Assembly (NCBI GenBank): GCA_965116695.1
Contig: OZ220706.1
Coordinates: forward strand, 930,001 to 994,000
Source: JAJDTT01 sp965116695
GTDB lineage: Bacteria > Acidobacteriota > UBA6911 > RPQK01 > JAJDTT01
Length of the DNA stretch: 64,000 nt
Direction: 5' to 3'
Positions 35,198-45,108 of this stretch are shown here, one piece after another. The notes below the pieces were generated by a model. The model was not told the DNA's origin, ran no database searches, and was given only the letters and a program-made list of their open reading frames with translations. The translations under genes and the position numbers were made by a program. Each line of letters begins with the position of its first letter. Within the stretch, counting starts at the first letter, position 1.

Positions 35198-37228
35198 TCA
35201 ATTGGGGGAAGTCACCAGGAGTTCCTGTGCCAATTTCAAGTTGCGCTCGGCATCGGCGTACCCGGGGTCGATCTCCAGGGCGCGACGATATTGAAAGACG
35301 GCCCGTCTGTAATTCCCCGTGGAGAGAAGCGCGTTGCCAAGATTGTTGCGGGCCTCCGCAAAGTCCGAATCGATACTCACCGCCCGCTCAAAGTGGTAGA
35401 GGGCCTGAGTCAGGTCTTCCCGCTGAGCGAAGGCGATGCCCAGGTTGTTGTGCGCCCTCGCGAACTCCGGCTCGATTTGGATGGCCCGGCGCAAGGAGGC
35501 GATTGCCTGGCTGGTGCGGCCCGTGGCCAGCATGGCTCCGCCCAGATTGTAGTGGGCTTCGAGCAGATCCGGTTTGATCTCCAAGGCCCGGTGATAGTGC
35601 TCAACAGCCTGCTCGGTCTGACCCTGCTGTGCCAAGGCGGTGGCCAAATTGCTGTGAGTCTCCGGATAGGAGGGGCGGAGTTTCAAGGCTTCGCGATAGT
35701 GCCGGATGGCGTCCTCAACCTTTCCTTGCGCCTGGAGCACCTGGCCCAGGTGGTCGTGCGTCTGGGCATCCTCCGGCTTGGACTGCAAGGCATGCCGGTA
35801 TCCGGCAATGAACCTCTCACGCTCTTTTGCCCGGTAGTCGGTCTGCAGTTCAAGCAAGTCGTTCCGGTCCCCCGTCATCACCTGGAGCCACAGATCACCC
35901 ATCTCGTCGCTGGAATTGGGGCCGTATACCACCCGCCGGGGCGGGTTGTGGGGATTGCGTACGTTTTCGGAGGAGTTGTCGTAGCTGAACTGCATGACCA
36001 GCCGGGTTCCGCGGGGCAAAGAGATGGGCTCCGGATAGAGGTACTCGTCCTGCCAATTGAAGTCCCAATCCTTGATGTACAAGAGCCAGCGGCGGCTGCC
36101 GTCCGGAAGCTGTGCGAAAGCGCGCATCTGCCGGCCCAGGTAGTGGGCATGCGGGTAGACGCCCAGAACCTCCACCGCAACGGGGAGAACGTAACTGTCC
36201 TCGATCCGGTAATCCTTGGCTCCCGCAGGAATGTCGATGGTCCGGGACCCCAGCCCGATGATGAAGGAGGTCCTGGCCGGCACGTCGTCGCTGAAATACA
36301 ACCCCACGCTGGGCTGAATCCGTTCCGGCTTTCCGGAGGGCATCATGTGCAATTCCATGACGAGGTCTGCTCCCTTTTTCAGCCGCCAGGTCCTCCCTTT
36401 GGAGCTCTCCGTGGGAATCCTGCCAGGTGTCCACCCGAGGAAATGCCCGTCCGGGGCACGAGCGAACTCGGTGGACCTCATGCCCTCGAAACCGGGAACG
36501 GGATCTTCCGCATCCAGGTTCCGGCAGCGCAGGGTCGTATCGACCAGGCCCACTGCATGATGCACGACCTTCGGGTTGCCGGGACGAATTTCCAAGGCCC
36601 GTACGAAACGGTTTGACTTCAGGGGAACCGGTAGCACGAACATACGGAAGACATCCGGGCCATCGGCCGCCAGGGTGTAAGGCCGAGGCATGGTAACGAT
36701 CGCGTCCGGTTCACCCAAATGCCACCCGGTCGGCCATTCCGGCGCCTCTGGGGCATCTGCCGGATCCCCTTCGACCGCCCCTTCGGCCACCCACTGGGCC
36801 AACCTGCCGATCTGATCCACATTCAGTCGACGTTCCCCGATGAACTCGCCGTAACCCGGCTCGGGTTGCCATGGCGGCATGTAACGGTTCTGCGTGACCG
36901 TGACGATCTGATTTCGCCGGCGGCTGAGGTCGTCGTAGCTGAGCAGGTTGAACGGACCCGATCCCCCGGGCCGATGGCAGGGCGTGCAGTTCTCGAACAC
37001 CAAGGGAGCGATGTCCCGGTGAAAGGTCAAGCTCCCGGCCGGCCGGGGCGCATAAGTTTCCAGCGAGATTTCTCTGCTGGACTCCGGCGGCGGCGGGGCC
37101 GTCTGAAGAGCGTCGGGCTGTGTGCACCCCATCCAGATCAAGGTGAACAAGGGGCCCATCAAGACCGGACCGAAAACGCCTGCCTTGAAACTCTCCACGA
37201 GAGGCCGTTCCGGCCTGTACAGCTTCAC
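35198..37228 (-). CDS. Lipoprotein with CxxCH haem motif, copper type II monooxygenase-like domain and TPRs (copy 1)
   Basis: This 676-aa protein starts at the GTG giving MKLYRPERP, which aligns with the paralogue at 41000-43222. A likely lipobox ends at Cys35 (IWMGC). Residues about 65-150 form a cytochrome-like domain with CTPCH at 81-85 and a possible Met ligand in RYMPPWQPEPGYGEF. Residues about 165-440 resemble ascorbate-dependent copper monooxygenases (PHM type): VVHHAVG (H223/H224), ELHMMPSG (H294), YPHAHYLG (H360/H362) and VMQFSYDNS (M412) match the order of the CuH and CuM ligands. The last 210 residues are about six TPRs. It is transcribed divergently from the TonB receptor gene and sits 57 bp upstream of the CRTAC1 gene. 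A periplasmic or surface oxidase is inferred; substrate unknown. Confidence 0.82.
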   Translation of the reverse strand: MKLYRPERPLVESFKAGVFGPVLMGPLFTLIWMGCTQPDALQTAPPPPESSREISLETYAPRPAGSLTFHRDIAPLVFENCTPCHRPGGSGPFNLLSYDDLSRRRNQIVTVTQNRYMPPWQPEPGYGEFIGERRLNVDQIGRLAQWVAEGAVEGDPADAPEAPEWPTGWHLGEPDAIVTMPRPYTLAADGPDVFRMFVLPVPLKSNRFVRALEIRPGNPKVVHHAVGLVDTTLRCRNLDAEDPVPGFEGMRSTEFARAPDGHFLGWTPGRIPTESSKGRTWRLKKGADLVMELHMMPSGKPERIQPSVGLYFSDDVPARTSFIIGLGSRTIDIPAGAKDYRIEDSYVLPVAVEVLGVYPHAHYLGRQMRAFAQLPDGSRRWLLYIKDWDFNWQDEYLYPEPISLPRGTRLVMQFSYDNSSENVRNPHNPPRRVVYGPNSSDEMGDLWLQVMTGDRNDLLELQTDYRAKERERFIAGYRHALQSKPEDAQTHDHLGQVLQAQGKVEDAIRHYREALKLRPSYPETHSNLATALAQQGQTEQAVEHYHRALEIKPDLLEAHYNLGGAMLATGRTSQAIASLRRAIQIEPEFARAHNNLGIAFAQREDLTQALYHFERAVSIDSDFAEARNNLGNALLSTGNYRRAVFQYRRALEIDPGYADAERNLKLAQELLVTSPN

Positions 37229-37423
37229 CACCTTACCCCCTGTCAGGTTACGAAAGACGCCTGATTCCCGATTCTACGTGATTGCGGCCGCAGTCCGGCA
37301 GATTCGCGCAGGGACGTGGCATGGAACTTGGACCGAAGGTTTGCGTTCTTCCCCCTGCCCCGCATTATCTGCCCTTGTAAATGTTCAAAAACATTAAGAA
37401 AGTGCCGGAGAGGGGATCTGTGC

Positions 37424-37460
37424 TTGACTTTTTCTGACGGAATCAGGTAGCGTCCGCTAC
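37424..37460 (+). promoter_or_regulatory. Candidate promoter/operator upstream of the TonB receptor gene
   Basis: A TTGACT -35-like hexamer at 37424 is followed 18 nt later by TAGCGT, a weak -10. Overlapping it is a perfect inverted repeat (GTAGCG, two bases, CGCTAC) at 37447-37460. The combination suggests a regulated promoter, but the -10 is poor. Confidence 0.35.
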
Positions 37461-37517
37461 AACTCGTGGAAGCTACATTCCATCTACTTCACTTCCGTCC
37501 CTAAGGAGGACGCGACA

Positions 37518-40500
37518 ATGCAGTCTAATCTCACTCCAGTCAGCATCATCCTGCCGCTGGTGCTCCTGCTGGTATCCCTCCCGCTGTCGGCCCAGGACAA
37601 CTTCGGCAGGATTGCGGGGGCCATCGCCGACGAGACGGGAGCGCGGATTCCGGGCGTCGACGTGACGGCCCGAGATGAAGCGACCGGCCTCGAGACCGCT
37701 ACCATCAGCAGCGAGTCGGGAGACTACTCTTTTCCAGGCCTGCCGATCGGATCCTATACGATTTCCGCAAGTCTGCCCGGCTTCAAGACGGTTGAACAAG
37801 TGGGCGTGAGGGTGGTTTCCGGACTGGCGGTGACGCTCGATATCACCATGCCCATTGGAGAAGTGGTCGACACCGTGACGGTGGAAAGCCAGGCCCTGGC
37901 CGTCGACAACCAATCCTCCAGCGCAGGCCTCACCCGGGTGGTCGAGGAGATCGAGGAACTCCCGATGGCGGTCAACCAGGGGTCCCGGCACAGTCTGTCC
38001 TACACCCGGACGTTGCCCGGTTTCTCTTACGATCCCTACGGCAAGGAGACCGACACCACCGACCGGGGCTACATCCACGGGGTCGTGGGGGTCATGAGCA
38101 CCAACATCGACGGGATCTACTCCAGTCCCGCCAACAACTTCGGCATGAGAGAGGATTCGGGGCTGATCCCCGAGGTCATCAGCGAGTTTCGAACGGTGGC
38201 CAACGTCAACGCCGAGCATGGCTGGAACATGGGCTCGAGCGTGGAAATGGTCATGAAGTCGGGAACCAACGAGTTCCACGGCAGCCTTTTCGAGTACTTC
38301 CGGAATGACGTCCTGGACGCCCGCCAGTGGTTCGCGGCAGACGTCAATCCCCACCGGCAGAACGAGTTTGGAGCCGTCGTCGGCGGAAAGATTGTCCAGG
38401 ACAGGCATTTCTTCCTGGCCAGCTATACCGGATACCGCGAGCGGCGGACGGCCGGCGGCCAGACCTCGACCGTGCCCACGGCGTTGATGCGGGGCGGCGA
38501 TTTCAGCGAGTTCCTGGGTGGTCAGATCGGGACCGATGTTCTCGGCAGGCCCATCTTGCAGGGTCAGATCTACGATCCGGCCACCACTCGTCCGGACGGA
38601 CACGGAGGATTCATTCGCGATCCATTCCCAGGCAACGTCATCCCCCGCGACCGGATCAGCTCCATTTCGGCCGCGTTTCAGGACGGCGTCCCCATGCCCA
38701 ACCGGCCGGGCACGGTGAACAACCATGTCGGTCCCCTGGACAAGGGCGAGCAGGACATCGACAAGCTGACCCTGAAGACGGACCACAAGTTTACCGACAA
38801 CTACAAGTTCTCCTTCGGGATGGACTGGCATAGGAAGGACGTCGTCTGGCCCGGAAATGCCGGCTACGACCAGAAGATCAATACCACCCACTTGACGCTG
38901 GGCAAGCAGTTCCGCTACCGGTTCTCGAACTATTACACCCTGCGGCCCAATGTGCTCTTCAGTTTGCGCTTTGCCGGCCAGGGGGTCCCCCGGGAGATCG
39001 GCAAGCCTGGGAACACCTACGGGCGGGATTCGGGACTCACCGGCCTGGTGACGCCCGATACGCCCTTCACCAACATCCAGGGCGCCTCCGGATTCGGATT
39101 CCTCTTCCTGAACCTCTTCATGCCCGAGTTCACCTACCCGGTTTACACGGATCTGACCTGGGTCAAGGGGAGCCACAACTACAAGTTCGGCATCCAGGGC
39201 AGGTACGCCGCCGTGGGACGGAACGTCCAGATTTTCACCAACGGCAATTTCACCTTCAGCGACATCACAACGGGATTGGCCGGCGGCAATCAGATGGATG
39301 CGGGCGGCAACGTCTCCGCATTCCCCGACATCGCGCTGACCGGCCGCGGCTGGGCCAGCTACCTTTTGGGAGAAGTGAACACCGCCTTCATGAGGCCGTC
39401 TGACAACAAGAGAGTCAACAATCGCGTCTATGCCATCTACTTGCAGGATACTTGGCGCGCCACCCGCCAACTGACCGTCAACTACGGGCTTCGATACAAC
39501 TGGTGGACCCCCTTCGGCGAAACCTACCATCGGATGGGATACTTCAGTCCCGACATTCCCAATGCCGGGGCGGACGGACGTCTGGGCGCCTTGACTTTCA
39601 ACGGCGAGGGACCGGGGCGAAACGGTCGAACCCGGGCCTACGATCGGGATTGGGGCGCCTGGTCGCCCCGTATTGGTCTGGCCTACGCCTTGGACGACAG
39701 GACCGTGATTCGAGCTTACGCGGGAATCACCTACGCCAATCCGGGCGCCGAGTTGCAGGGCGGTGGGAATGTAGCGGCTCTGGGGTGGGCCGCCGAGCCA
39801 GGCTACAGCTCGACCGATGGAGGGGTGACTCCGGCCTTCAACTGGAACGACGGGTTTCCGGCCGAAGGACTCGAGATCGTCGCCAGTCTTCCCAATCTCG
39901 ACCCAACCCTGGCCAACGGGACCGCCGTGCACTGGATTCATCCCCAGGACAACAAGTGGACCACCAGCAATAACTTCGGTTTCGGGATTGAAAGGGAGGT
40001 CGGGTGGAATCTCCTGCTCAAGGGAGACTACGTCGGCAAGCTGGGCCGGCATTACCGCCTGAACTGGGAACGCAACGAGGTGCCCCCCGCGATCTTCAGA
40101 CTGGGACCGGTCATCGATCAGCCGTTGTCCTCCCCCGCAGGTATGGCGACCGGCGTCGGCGTGCCCTATGCGGGGTTCACCGGTAGTGTCCGGCAGGCTT
40201 CGCGTCCCTATCCCCAATACACGGGAGTCAACCTGAGAGGCGCCCACGGAGGGATTACCTCCTACCATGCCGCCAACATCAGCGCCCAGAAGCGTTTTGG
40301 CGGGGGCCTCAGTTTTCTGCTGGCGTATACCATTTCCAAGAACATCGCCACTGGCAGAGGTTATGGTGTGTTCGGCGCTCCCGGTGTGTCGCATGAGGGG
40401 TATGGAGGGCCCAGAGTCAATTTCCTTACGCCTTATGATCGTCCCCACAATTTGGCCCTGACCTGGACCTGGCAATTGCCCTTCGGCCGGGGGCAGAAAT

Positions 40501-40973
40501 GGGGCGCCGACGCCTCCACCGTGTTCAACCACTTCATCGGGAGATGGCGGGTCATGGGGTGGCACAACTACATGTCGGGAGACCCCATCGACCTGGGGGG
40601 GCGAGTCAATCGCACCGGAAGAGGCATCGGGGGCGGTGTCAGCCACAGGGGGTACGACCCCAACGGGTCGCAGAAAAACACGCTCAACGTGGATGCATTT
40701 GCGCCTGAAAACCGGGTCATCGGCTTCGCGGACACGCGACAGTTGCCGGATATTCGCAAGTTCGGATACTCGACCGAGAACCTGTCGATCCTGAAAGACT
40801 TTCAGGTCACGGAAGGCGTGCGTCTGGAATTCGGGACAGAAATTTTCAACATCTTCAACCGGGCGCAGTTCTATAGCCCGAGCTATTCCCTGGCGAATCC
40901 AAGCGCCTTCGCACGATATCGCAATACGGCTCTTGCCCGAATTATTCAGTTCCGGCTAAGGATCGCCTGGTAA
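37518..40973 (+). CDS. TonB-dependent receptor, Oar-like, with carboxypeptidase-regulatory N-terminal domain
   Basis: This 1151-aa outer-membrane protein has a signal peptide (LPLVLLLVSLPLSAQ). Residues about 30-110 form a carboxypeptidase-regulatory-like beta-sandwich (GAIADETGARIPGVDVTARD ... GDYSFPGLPIGSYTI). A plug domain (about 125-260) and a large beta-barrel follow, ending in the aromatic-rich FRLRIAW terminus expected for outer-membrane insertion. This Oar-like type is greatly expanded in Acidobacteria and is thought to import oligosaccharides or other large ligands using TonB. AAGGAGG lies 9 nt before the ATG. It lies between the two copper-monooxygenase/TPR lipoproteins, suggesting a common substrate. 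Confidence 0.88.
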   Translation: MQSNLTPVSIILPLVLLLVSLPLSAQDNFGRIAGAIADETGARIPGVDVTARDEATGLETATISSESGDYSFPGLPIGSYTISASLPGFKTVEQVGVRVVSGLAVTLDITMPIGEVVDTVTVESQALAVDNQSSSAGLTRVVEEIEELPMAVNQGSRHSLSYTRTLPGFSYDPYGKETDTTDRGYIHGVVGVMSTNIDGIYSSPANNFGMREDSGLIPEVISEFRTVANVNAEHGWNMGSSVEMVMKSGTNEFHGSLFEYFRNDVLDARQWFAADVNPHRQNEFGAVVGGKIVQDRHFFLASYTGYRERRTAGGQTSTVPTALMRGGDFSEFLGGQIGTDVLGRPILQGQIYDPATTRPDGHGGFIRDPFPGNVIPRDRISSISAAFQDGVPMPNRPGTVNNHVGPLDKGEQDIDKLTLKTDHKFTDNYKFSFGMDWHRKDVVWPGNAGYDQKINTTHLTLGKQFRYRFSNYYTLRPNVLFSLRFAGQGVPREIGKPGNTYGRDSGLTGLVTPDTPFTNIQGASGFGFLFLNLFMPEFTYPVYTDLTWVKGSHNYKFGIQGRYAAVGRNVQIFTNGNFTFSDITTGLAGGNQMDAGGNVSAFPDIALTGRGWASYLLGEVNTAFMRPSDNKRVNNRVYAIYLQDTWRATRQLTVNYGLRYNWWTPFGETYHRMGYFSPDIPNAGADGRLGALTFNGEGPGRNGRTRAYDRDWGAWSPRIGLAYALDDRTVIRAYAGITYANPGAELQGGGNVAALGWAAEPGYSSTDGGVTPAFNWNDGFPAEGLEIVASLPNLDPTLANGTAVHWIHPQDNKWTTSNNFGFGIEREVGWNLLLKGDYVGKLGRHYRLNWERNEVPPAIFRLGPVIDQPLSSPAGMATGVGVPYAGFTGSVRQASRPYPQYTGVNLRGAHGGITSYHAANISAQKRFGGGLSFLLAYTISKNIATGRGYGVFGAPGVSHEGYGGPRVNFLTPYDRPHNLALTWTWQLPFGRGQKWGADASTVFNHFIGRWRVMGWHNYMSGDPIDLGGRVNRTGRGIGGGVSHRGYDPNGSQKNTLNVDAFAPENRVIGFADTRQLPDIRKFGYSTENLSILKDFQVTEGVRLEFGTEIFNIFNRAQFYSPSYSLANPSAFARYRNTALARIIQFRLRIAW

Positions 40974-40976
40974 ATG

Positions 40977-41001
40977 AGGGGGGGACGTTCCTGTCCCCCC
41001 T
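40977..41001. terminator. Bidirectional terminator between convergent genes
   Basis: A G-run arm (GGGGGGAC, ending at 40986) and its complement GTCCCCCC (93-100) form an 8-bp stem with a 6-nt loop, starting three bases after the TonB receptor stop and touching the stop codon of the minus-strand lipoprotein gene. A short TATTT follows on the plus strand. Confidence 0.6.
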
Positions 41002-43222
41002 ATTTCCCCGGATGCGGTGAAAAGACCGGATCATCGTCCTTCCACGGCTGTCGGCAGGGTTGTCCCCGGCGATACCGGCCCAGATTCTCCTTCAGCATTT
41101 GTGCGAGATCCGGACGGCCGCCTCGGCTGACGTCCTCGATCATGGCCTGCTGCATCTGGACCGCCCGCTGAAACTGCCCCGTCTCCGCGAAAGCCATGGC
41201 CAGCGTTTCCACGTGTTCGAAGGAAACCTCCTTCTGGGCTTGAAACACCGTCTGCAAGAGCTGCAGGGCCAGCGGTCCGTTGCGGACGCTGCTGTCGGGA
41301 GCCGCCGCCAGAAGCCGGGCCAGGGCGTGAGTGATGTCGATGTCGTCAGGCAACACCCGGCGGCCCTCTTCCAACCGGGACCGGGCGGACTGGTACCGGC
41401 CCAGCCGGATCAGCGCCAGGGCCTGCATGTAGCGGGCAAAGGCGTGGCCACCTTTCAATTCGACGACTCGCGCATAGTGCCCTTCCGCTTGAGAGTGTCT
41501 TCCCAGCCCCATCAGCGAGTTGGCGGCATGCAGGTGAGCCTCGACAAAGTCCGGTTTGATCTCCAACGCCCGAAAATAATGGCGAATCGCCTCCTCCGGT
41601 TTGGCCTGTTGCATTAAGGAGTTGGCCAGATAAGCGTGTGTTTCGGCGCTGGCGGGTTGCAACTCCAGCGCCTGGCGAAAGTGCTGGATAGCCTCCTCGA
41701 TCTCTCCCTGGACGTAGAGCGCCTGACCCAATTGCTGAAGGGTCTTGGCGTCCCGCTGTTTGGTGTCCAGGGTATGCCGGAAGCCGGCGATGCCCAACTC
41801 GAGTTGTTTGCGGCGATAATCGCTCTGCAGCGTTGCCCGGTCGCTTTGGTCCCGGGTCAGCATCTGGATCCAAACCTCGCCCATCTCATCGAAGGAATTG
41901 GGGCCGTAGACCACTCGCCGGGGTGGATTGTGAGGATTGCGAACATTGTCGGCTGAGTTGTCGTAGCTGTAGCGCATGGTCAATTCGGTACCACGCGGGA
42001 GAGAGACGGGCTCGGCGTACAGGTAATCGTCCTGCCAGTTGAAGTCCCAATCCTTGATGTAGAGGAGCCAGCGCCGACTCCCGTCGGGAAGGCGCGCGAA
42101 GACCTCCATCTGCTTGCCCAGGAAATGGGCGTGCGGATAGAGACTGGTCACCTGCACGTCCACCGGCAGCACATAGCTGTCTTCGATCCTGTGGTCCTTG
42201 CTGCCCGGCGGAATATCGATGGCGACGGATCCCAGGATCAGGATGAAGGGGGTCTTGGTGGGGGCCTCGTCGCTGAAATAGAGACCGACGCTGGGCTGAA
42301 CCGGTTCCGGCCGGCCTGAGGGTTGCATGTGCAGTTCCAAAACCAGGTCGGTCCCCTGTCGTAGTCCCCAGGCCAAGCCTTCGGCGTATTCCGTGGGGAC
42401 CTTTCCGGGCGTCCAGACCAGAATATGCCCCCCGGGCGGACGAGCCGTCTGTGTGGACCTCATCCCATCGAAACCGGGCGTCGCGTCCTGCTCGTCGCGT
42501 TGCCGGGAGCGCGGCGTGGAGTCGACCCCTCCCACGATGTGATGCACGACCTTGGGATTTCCGGGTCTCAACTCCAACGCCTTGACGTAACGCATGGACT
42601 CCAGCGGAACCGGCAGCACGAAGGTGCGAAAGACGTCCTTCCCCGCCGCGCCGGCCTCGGCGGCCAGCGTGTAAGGCCGGGGCATGGTTACAATCAAATC
42701 GGGCGGGCCCAGCAGCCATCCTGTCGGCCACTCCGGGACACTGGGCAGTTCGGCCGGATTCCCTTCTACCGACCCCTGGGCCACCCACTGCTGAAGCATC
42801 TCGATCTGCTCATCGCTGAGTCGGCGCTGGCCGATGAATTCCCCATAGCCGGGCTCGGGCTGCCAGGGAGGCATGAAACGGGTCTGCGTGACCGCCACCA
42901 TCAACCGGCCCCGCGTTTTGACGTCGTTGTAGCTGAGCAGATCGAAGGGACCCGCTCCTCCCGGACGATGACAAGGAGAACAGTTCCGGAAGACGATGGG
43001 CGCGATGTCCCGGGTGAAGGTCAAGCTGCCGGGAGGCTCGGGCTCCCGGGTTTCCGCTGCTTGTTCAGAGCCGGAACCGGTCGCGGCAGGTGGGGGCTGC
43101 GGAGGGTCCGATGGCGTACATCCGATCCAACTCGATCCGCACAAGGTCCCCAATATGACGGGAATAGCAACAGTCGCCTTGAATCCTTGCTGCAGGGGTT
43201 GACCCCACCTGTACAGCTTCAC
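41000..43222 (-). CDS. Lipoprotein with CxxCH haem motif, copper type II monooxygenase-like domain, TPRs and QPCRxPW C-terminal module (copy 2)
   Basis: This 740-aa paralogue of 35198-37228 starts with GTG (MKLYRWGQP) and has Cys35 in SWIGC. The cytochrome motif is CSPCH at 81-85. The copper-site motifs are again in order: VVHHIVG, ELHMQPSG (Met replaced by Gln after the His-Met), YPHAHFLG and TMRYSYDNS. The TPR region follows. The difference is at the end: the final 180 residues (from about FARYMQALALIRLGRYQSAR) match the TPR proteins at 27607 and 46869 and end in QPCRQPWKDDDPVFSP. The protein therefore looks like a copy-1 body joined to that module. It is convergent with the TonB receptor gene and divergent from the GWxTD gene. 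Confidence 0.82.
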   Translation of the reverse strand: MKLYRWGQPLQQGFKATVAIPVILGTLCGSSWIGCTPSDPPQPPPAATGSGSEQAAETREPEPPGSLTFTRDIAPIVFRNCSPCHRPGGAGPFDLLSYNDVKTRGRLMVAVTQTRFMPPWQPEPGYGEFIGQRRLSDEQIEMLQQWVAQGSVEGNPAELPSVPEWPTGWLLGPPDLIVTMPRPYTLAAEAGAAGKDVFRTFVLPVPLESMRYVKALELRPGNPKVVHHIVGGVDSTPRSRQRDEQDATPGFDGMRSTQTARPPGGHILVWTPGKVPTEYAEGLAWGLRQGTDLVLELHMQPSGRPEPVQPSVGLYFSDEAPTKTPFILILGSVAIDIPPGSKDHRIEDSYVLPVDVQVTSLYPHAHFLGKQMEVFARLPDGSRRWLLYIKDWDFNWQDDYLYAEPVSLPRGTELTMRYSYDNSADNVRNPHNPPRRVVYGPNSFDEMGEVWIQMLTRDQSDRATLQSDYRRKQLELGIAGFRHTLDTKQRDAKTLQQLGQALYVQGEIEEAIQHFRQALELQPASAETHAYLANSLMQQAKPEEAIRHYFRALEIKPDFVEAHLHAANSLMGLGRHSQAEGHYARVVELKGGHAFARYMQALALIRLGRYQSARSRLEEGRRVLPDDIDITHALARLLAAAPDSSVRNGPLALQLLQTVFQAQKEVSFEHVETLAMAFAETGQFQRAVQMQQAMIEDVSRGGRPDLAQMLKENLGRYRRGQPCRQPWKDDDPVFSPHPGK

Positions 43223-43458
43223 CGGCTTACCTCGAGCAGCCCACAGAGTCGTTTGAATGTGCAGTTTGGCTCAATCCATCTGACGATTGCCGCCACTCGC
43301 CCCATCGTGCGGCCTGACCGTCAAACCGGTCAAGTCAGGACCAACGACGCGTCATGGGTTGGAGACCCACGAAGTGACGGCCATGCAGGTCGACGGCGAC
43401 CCCGTCGTTGAACCCCAATCGGATCTTGCCTAAACTAGGAGCCACCGGGCTGGACCCG

Positions 43459-45108
43459 ATGAGATCTCCTATGGAACAAAGGGCCAGAGCCGTGCGGCTC
43501 CTATTCCCTCCCCTTTTGATGTTTCTGTTGCTGGAGCCGTCCGGCTCCGCGACGGCGGCAATGCAAAAAGTAGATCCCGACGTTCGACGCGAGGAGAGTG
43601 AGGACTATTTCAAAAACTGGCTGGAACGGGATGCCGTTTACATCATCACGGACGAGGAAAAGTCGGTTTTTGCACAGTTGACCACGGAGGATGAAAAGGA
43701 ACGCTTCATCGAACAGTTCTGGCGCCGGCGAGACACCGATCCCCGGACGGCGATCAACGAGTTCAAGGAAGAACACTATCGGCGCATTGCCTACGCCAAT
43801 GAGCGATTCCATTCCGGCAAAGAGGGATGGCGCTCGGACCGGGGCCGGGTCTACATCATTCACGGGGAACCGGCCGAAATCGAGACCTACGCCGCAGGAA
43901 GCTTCTACGACCGCGAATTCGAACAGGGGGGCGGACAGACCACCGTCTATGCATTCGAACGGTGGCGTTATCGGCACCTGGCGGGCATCGGAGACGACAT
44001 CGAGCTGGAATTCGTGGACAGCTCTTTCACGGGGGACTACCACCTGGCTCTCAATCCGGAAGAAAAGGACGCGCTTCTGCACATGCCGGGCCAGGGCCTG
44101 ACCTGGTCCGAGCAGGTGGGTCTCACCAGGAAAGAGGACCGCCCCTATTTTGCCCCGGGACGGCACAACCCTGCCTACAACACCGGCAGTTTTCGAAACA
44201 ACCCCTTCTACCGCTACGAGATTTTCTCCAAGGTACAAGCGCCGAAGGAGATCAAGTACAACGATCTGAAGGAGTTGGTGAAGGTCAACATCGGTTATTC
44301 GAACCTCGCTTTCCAGGTTCGAAGAGACTACTTCAGGCTCAACCGGGAGAAGATACTGGTTCCCGTCACCTTGCAGCTTCAGAACAGGGACATGACCTTC
44401 AAGCGAAAAGGAGATCTGCATACCGCTCGAATCGGCCTCTACGGCGCCGTGACCAGCTTGGACAACCAGTTGATCCAGGAATTCGACGATGAACTGGTGA
44501 TCTCCTACCCGCCGGAGGAGTTGGAGAGGAGTTTGAGGGGCCGATCCATGTACCAGAAAGTCCTGATTCTGGACAACAAGACCCGATACAAGCTCGATCT
44601 GGTCGTGAAGGACGTCGAGAGCAGCAACATCGGCGCCGTCAAACAGGCCATCATTCCGCCGTCGGGATTGAAGGAAGGAGCGAAACTGAGCAACAGTTCG
44701 CTGGTTCTTTCCGACTTCATCCGCAAGCTGGACGAGGTGCCCGAAGACAACCAGATGTTCGTTTTGGGAGACGTCAAGGTGCGTCCCAGCATGGACAAGA
44801 GCTTTTCTCCCAAGTCTCTGCTGGCGGTTTACCTTCACCTGTACAATTTCGGCCTGGATCAATCCTCAAATGCACCCGAGTTGAAGGTGCGTTATCAAAT
44901 CAGGCGCGGCGGCGACCTCATTCACGAAACCACCGACGACAACGGGGAGTCGGTTCAGTTTTTCTCGCCGGACAGACTGGTCCTGGTGAAGGGGTTTCAC
45001 CTGGGGGGCCTGGAGCCTGGAAACTACCGGGTGGAGGTCGAAGCTTGGGATCAGCTCAACGATGCCAAGACTCAGGTCGGAGACAGCTTCCGGGTCAAGG
45101 GTGGCTAG
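43459..45108 (+). CDS. GWxTD domain-containing protein (exported)
   Basis: This protein is about 549 aa from the ATG at 43459, which gives a basic N-terminus and a hydrophobic signal segment (VRLLFPPLLMFLLLEPSGS). The family landmarks are YIITDEEKSVFAQLTTEDEK, FIEQFWRRRDTDPRTAINEF and the name-giving motif at residues 123-127, here GWRSD followed by RGRVYIIHGEP. The C-terminal half is a beta-rich region. GWxTD proteins are mostly from Acidobacteria and relatives and have no known function. Its last 8 bases overlap the proposed start of the FG-GAP gene, so the three plus-strand genes from 43459 to 48629 form an operon. A TTG at 43408 and an ATG at 43471 are other possible starts. Confidence 0.85.
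   Translation: MRSPMEQRARAVRLLFPPLLMFLLLEPSGSATAAMQKVDPDVRREESEDYFKNWLERDAVYIITDEEKSVFAQLTTEDEKERFIEQFWRRRDTDPRTAINEFKEEHYRRIAYANERFHSGKEGWRSDRGRVYIIHGEPAEIETYAAGSFYDREFEQGGGQTTVYAFERWRYRHLAGIGDDIELEFVDSSFTGDYHLALNPEEKDALLHMPGQGLTWSEQVGLTRKEDRPYFAPGRHNPAYNTGSFRNNPFYRYEIFSKVQAPKEIKYNDLKELVKVNIGYSNLAFQVRRDYFRLNREKILVPVTLQLQNRDMTFKRKGDLHTARIGLYGAVTSLDNQLIQEFDDELVISYPPEELERSLRGRSMYQKVLILDNKTRYKLDLVVKDVESSNIGAVKQAIIPPSGLKEGAKLSNSSLVLSDFIRKLDEVPEDNQMFVLGDVKVRPSMDKSFSPKSLLAVYLHLYNFGLDQSSNAPELKVRYQIRRGGDLIHETTDDNGESVQFFSPDRLVLVKGFHLGGLEPGNYRVEVEAWDQLNDAKTQVGDSFRVKGG

Noticed and set aside
37473..40646. Minus-strand ORF of 1057 codons
   Set aside because: Antisense shadow of the TonB-dependent receptor; no family match and the plus-strand protein has signal peptide, plug and barrel.
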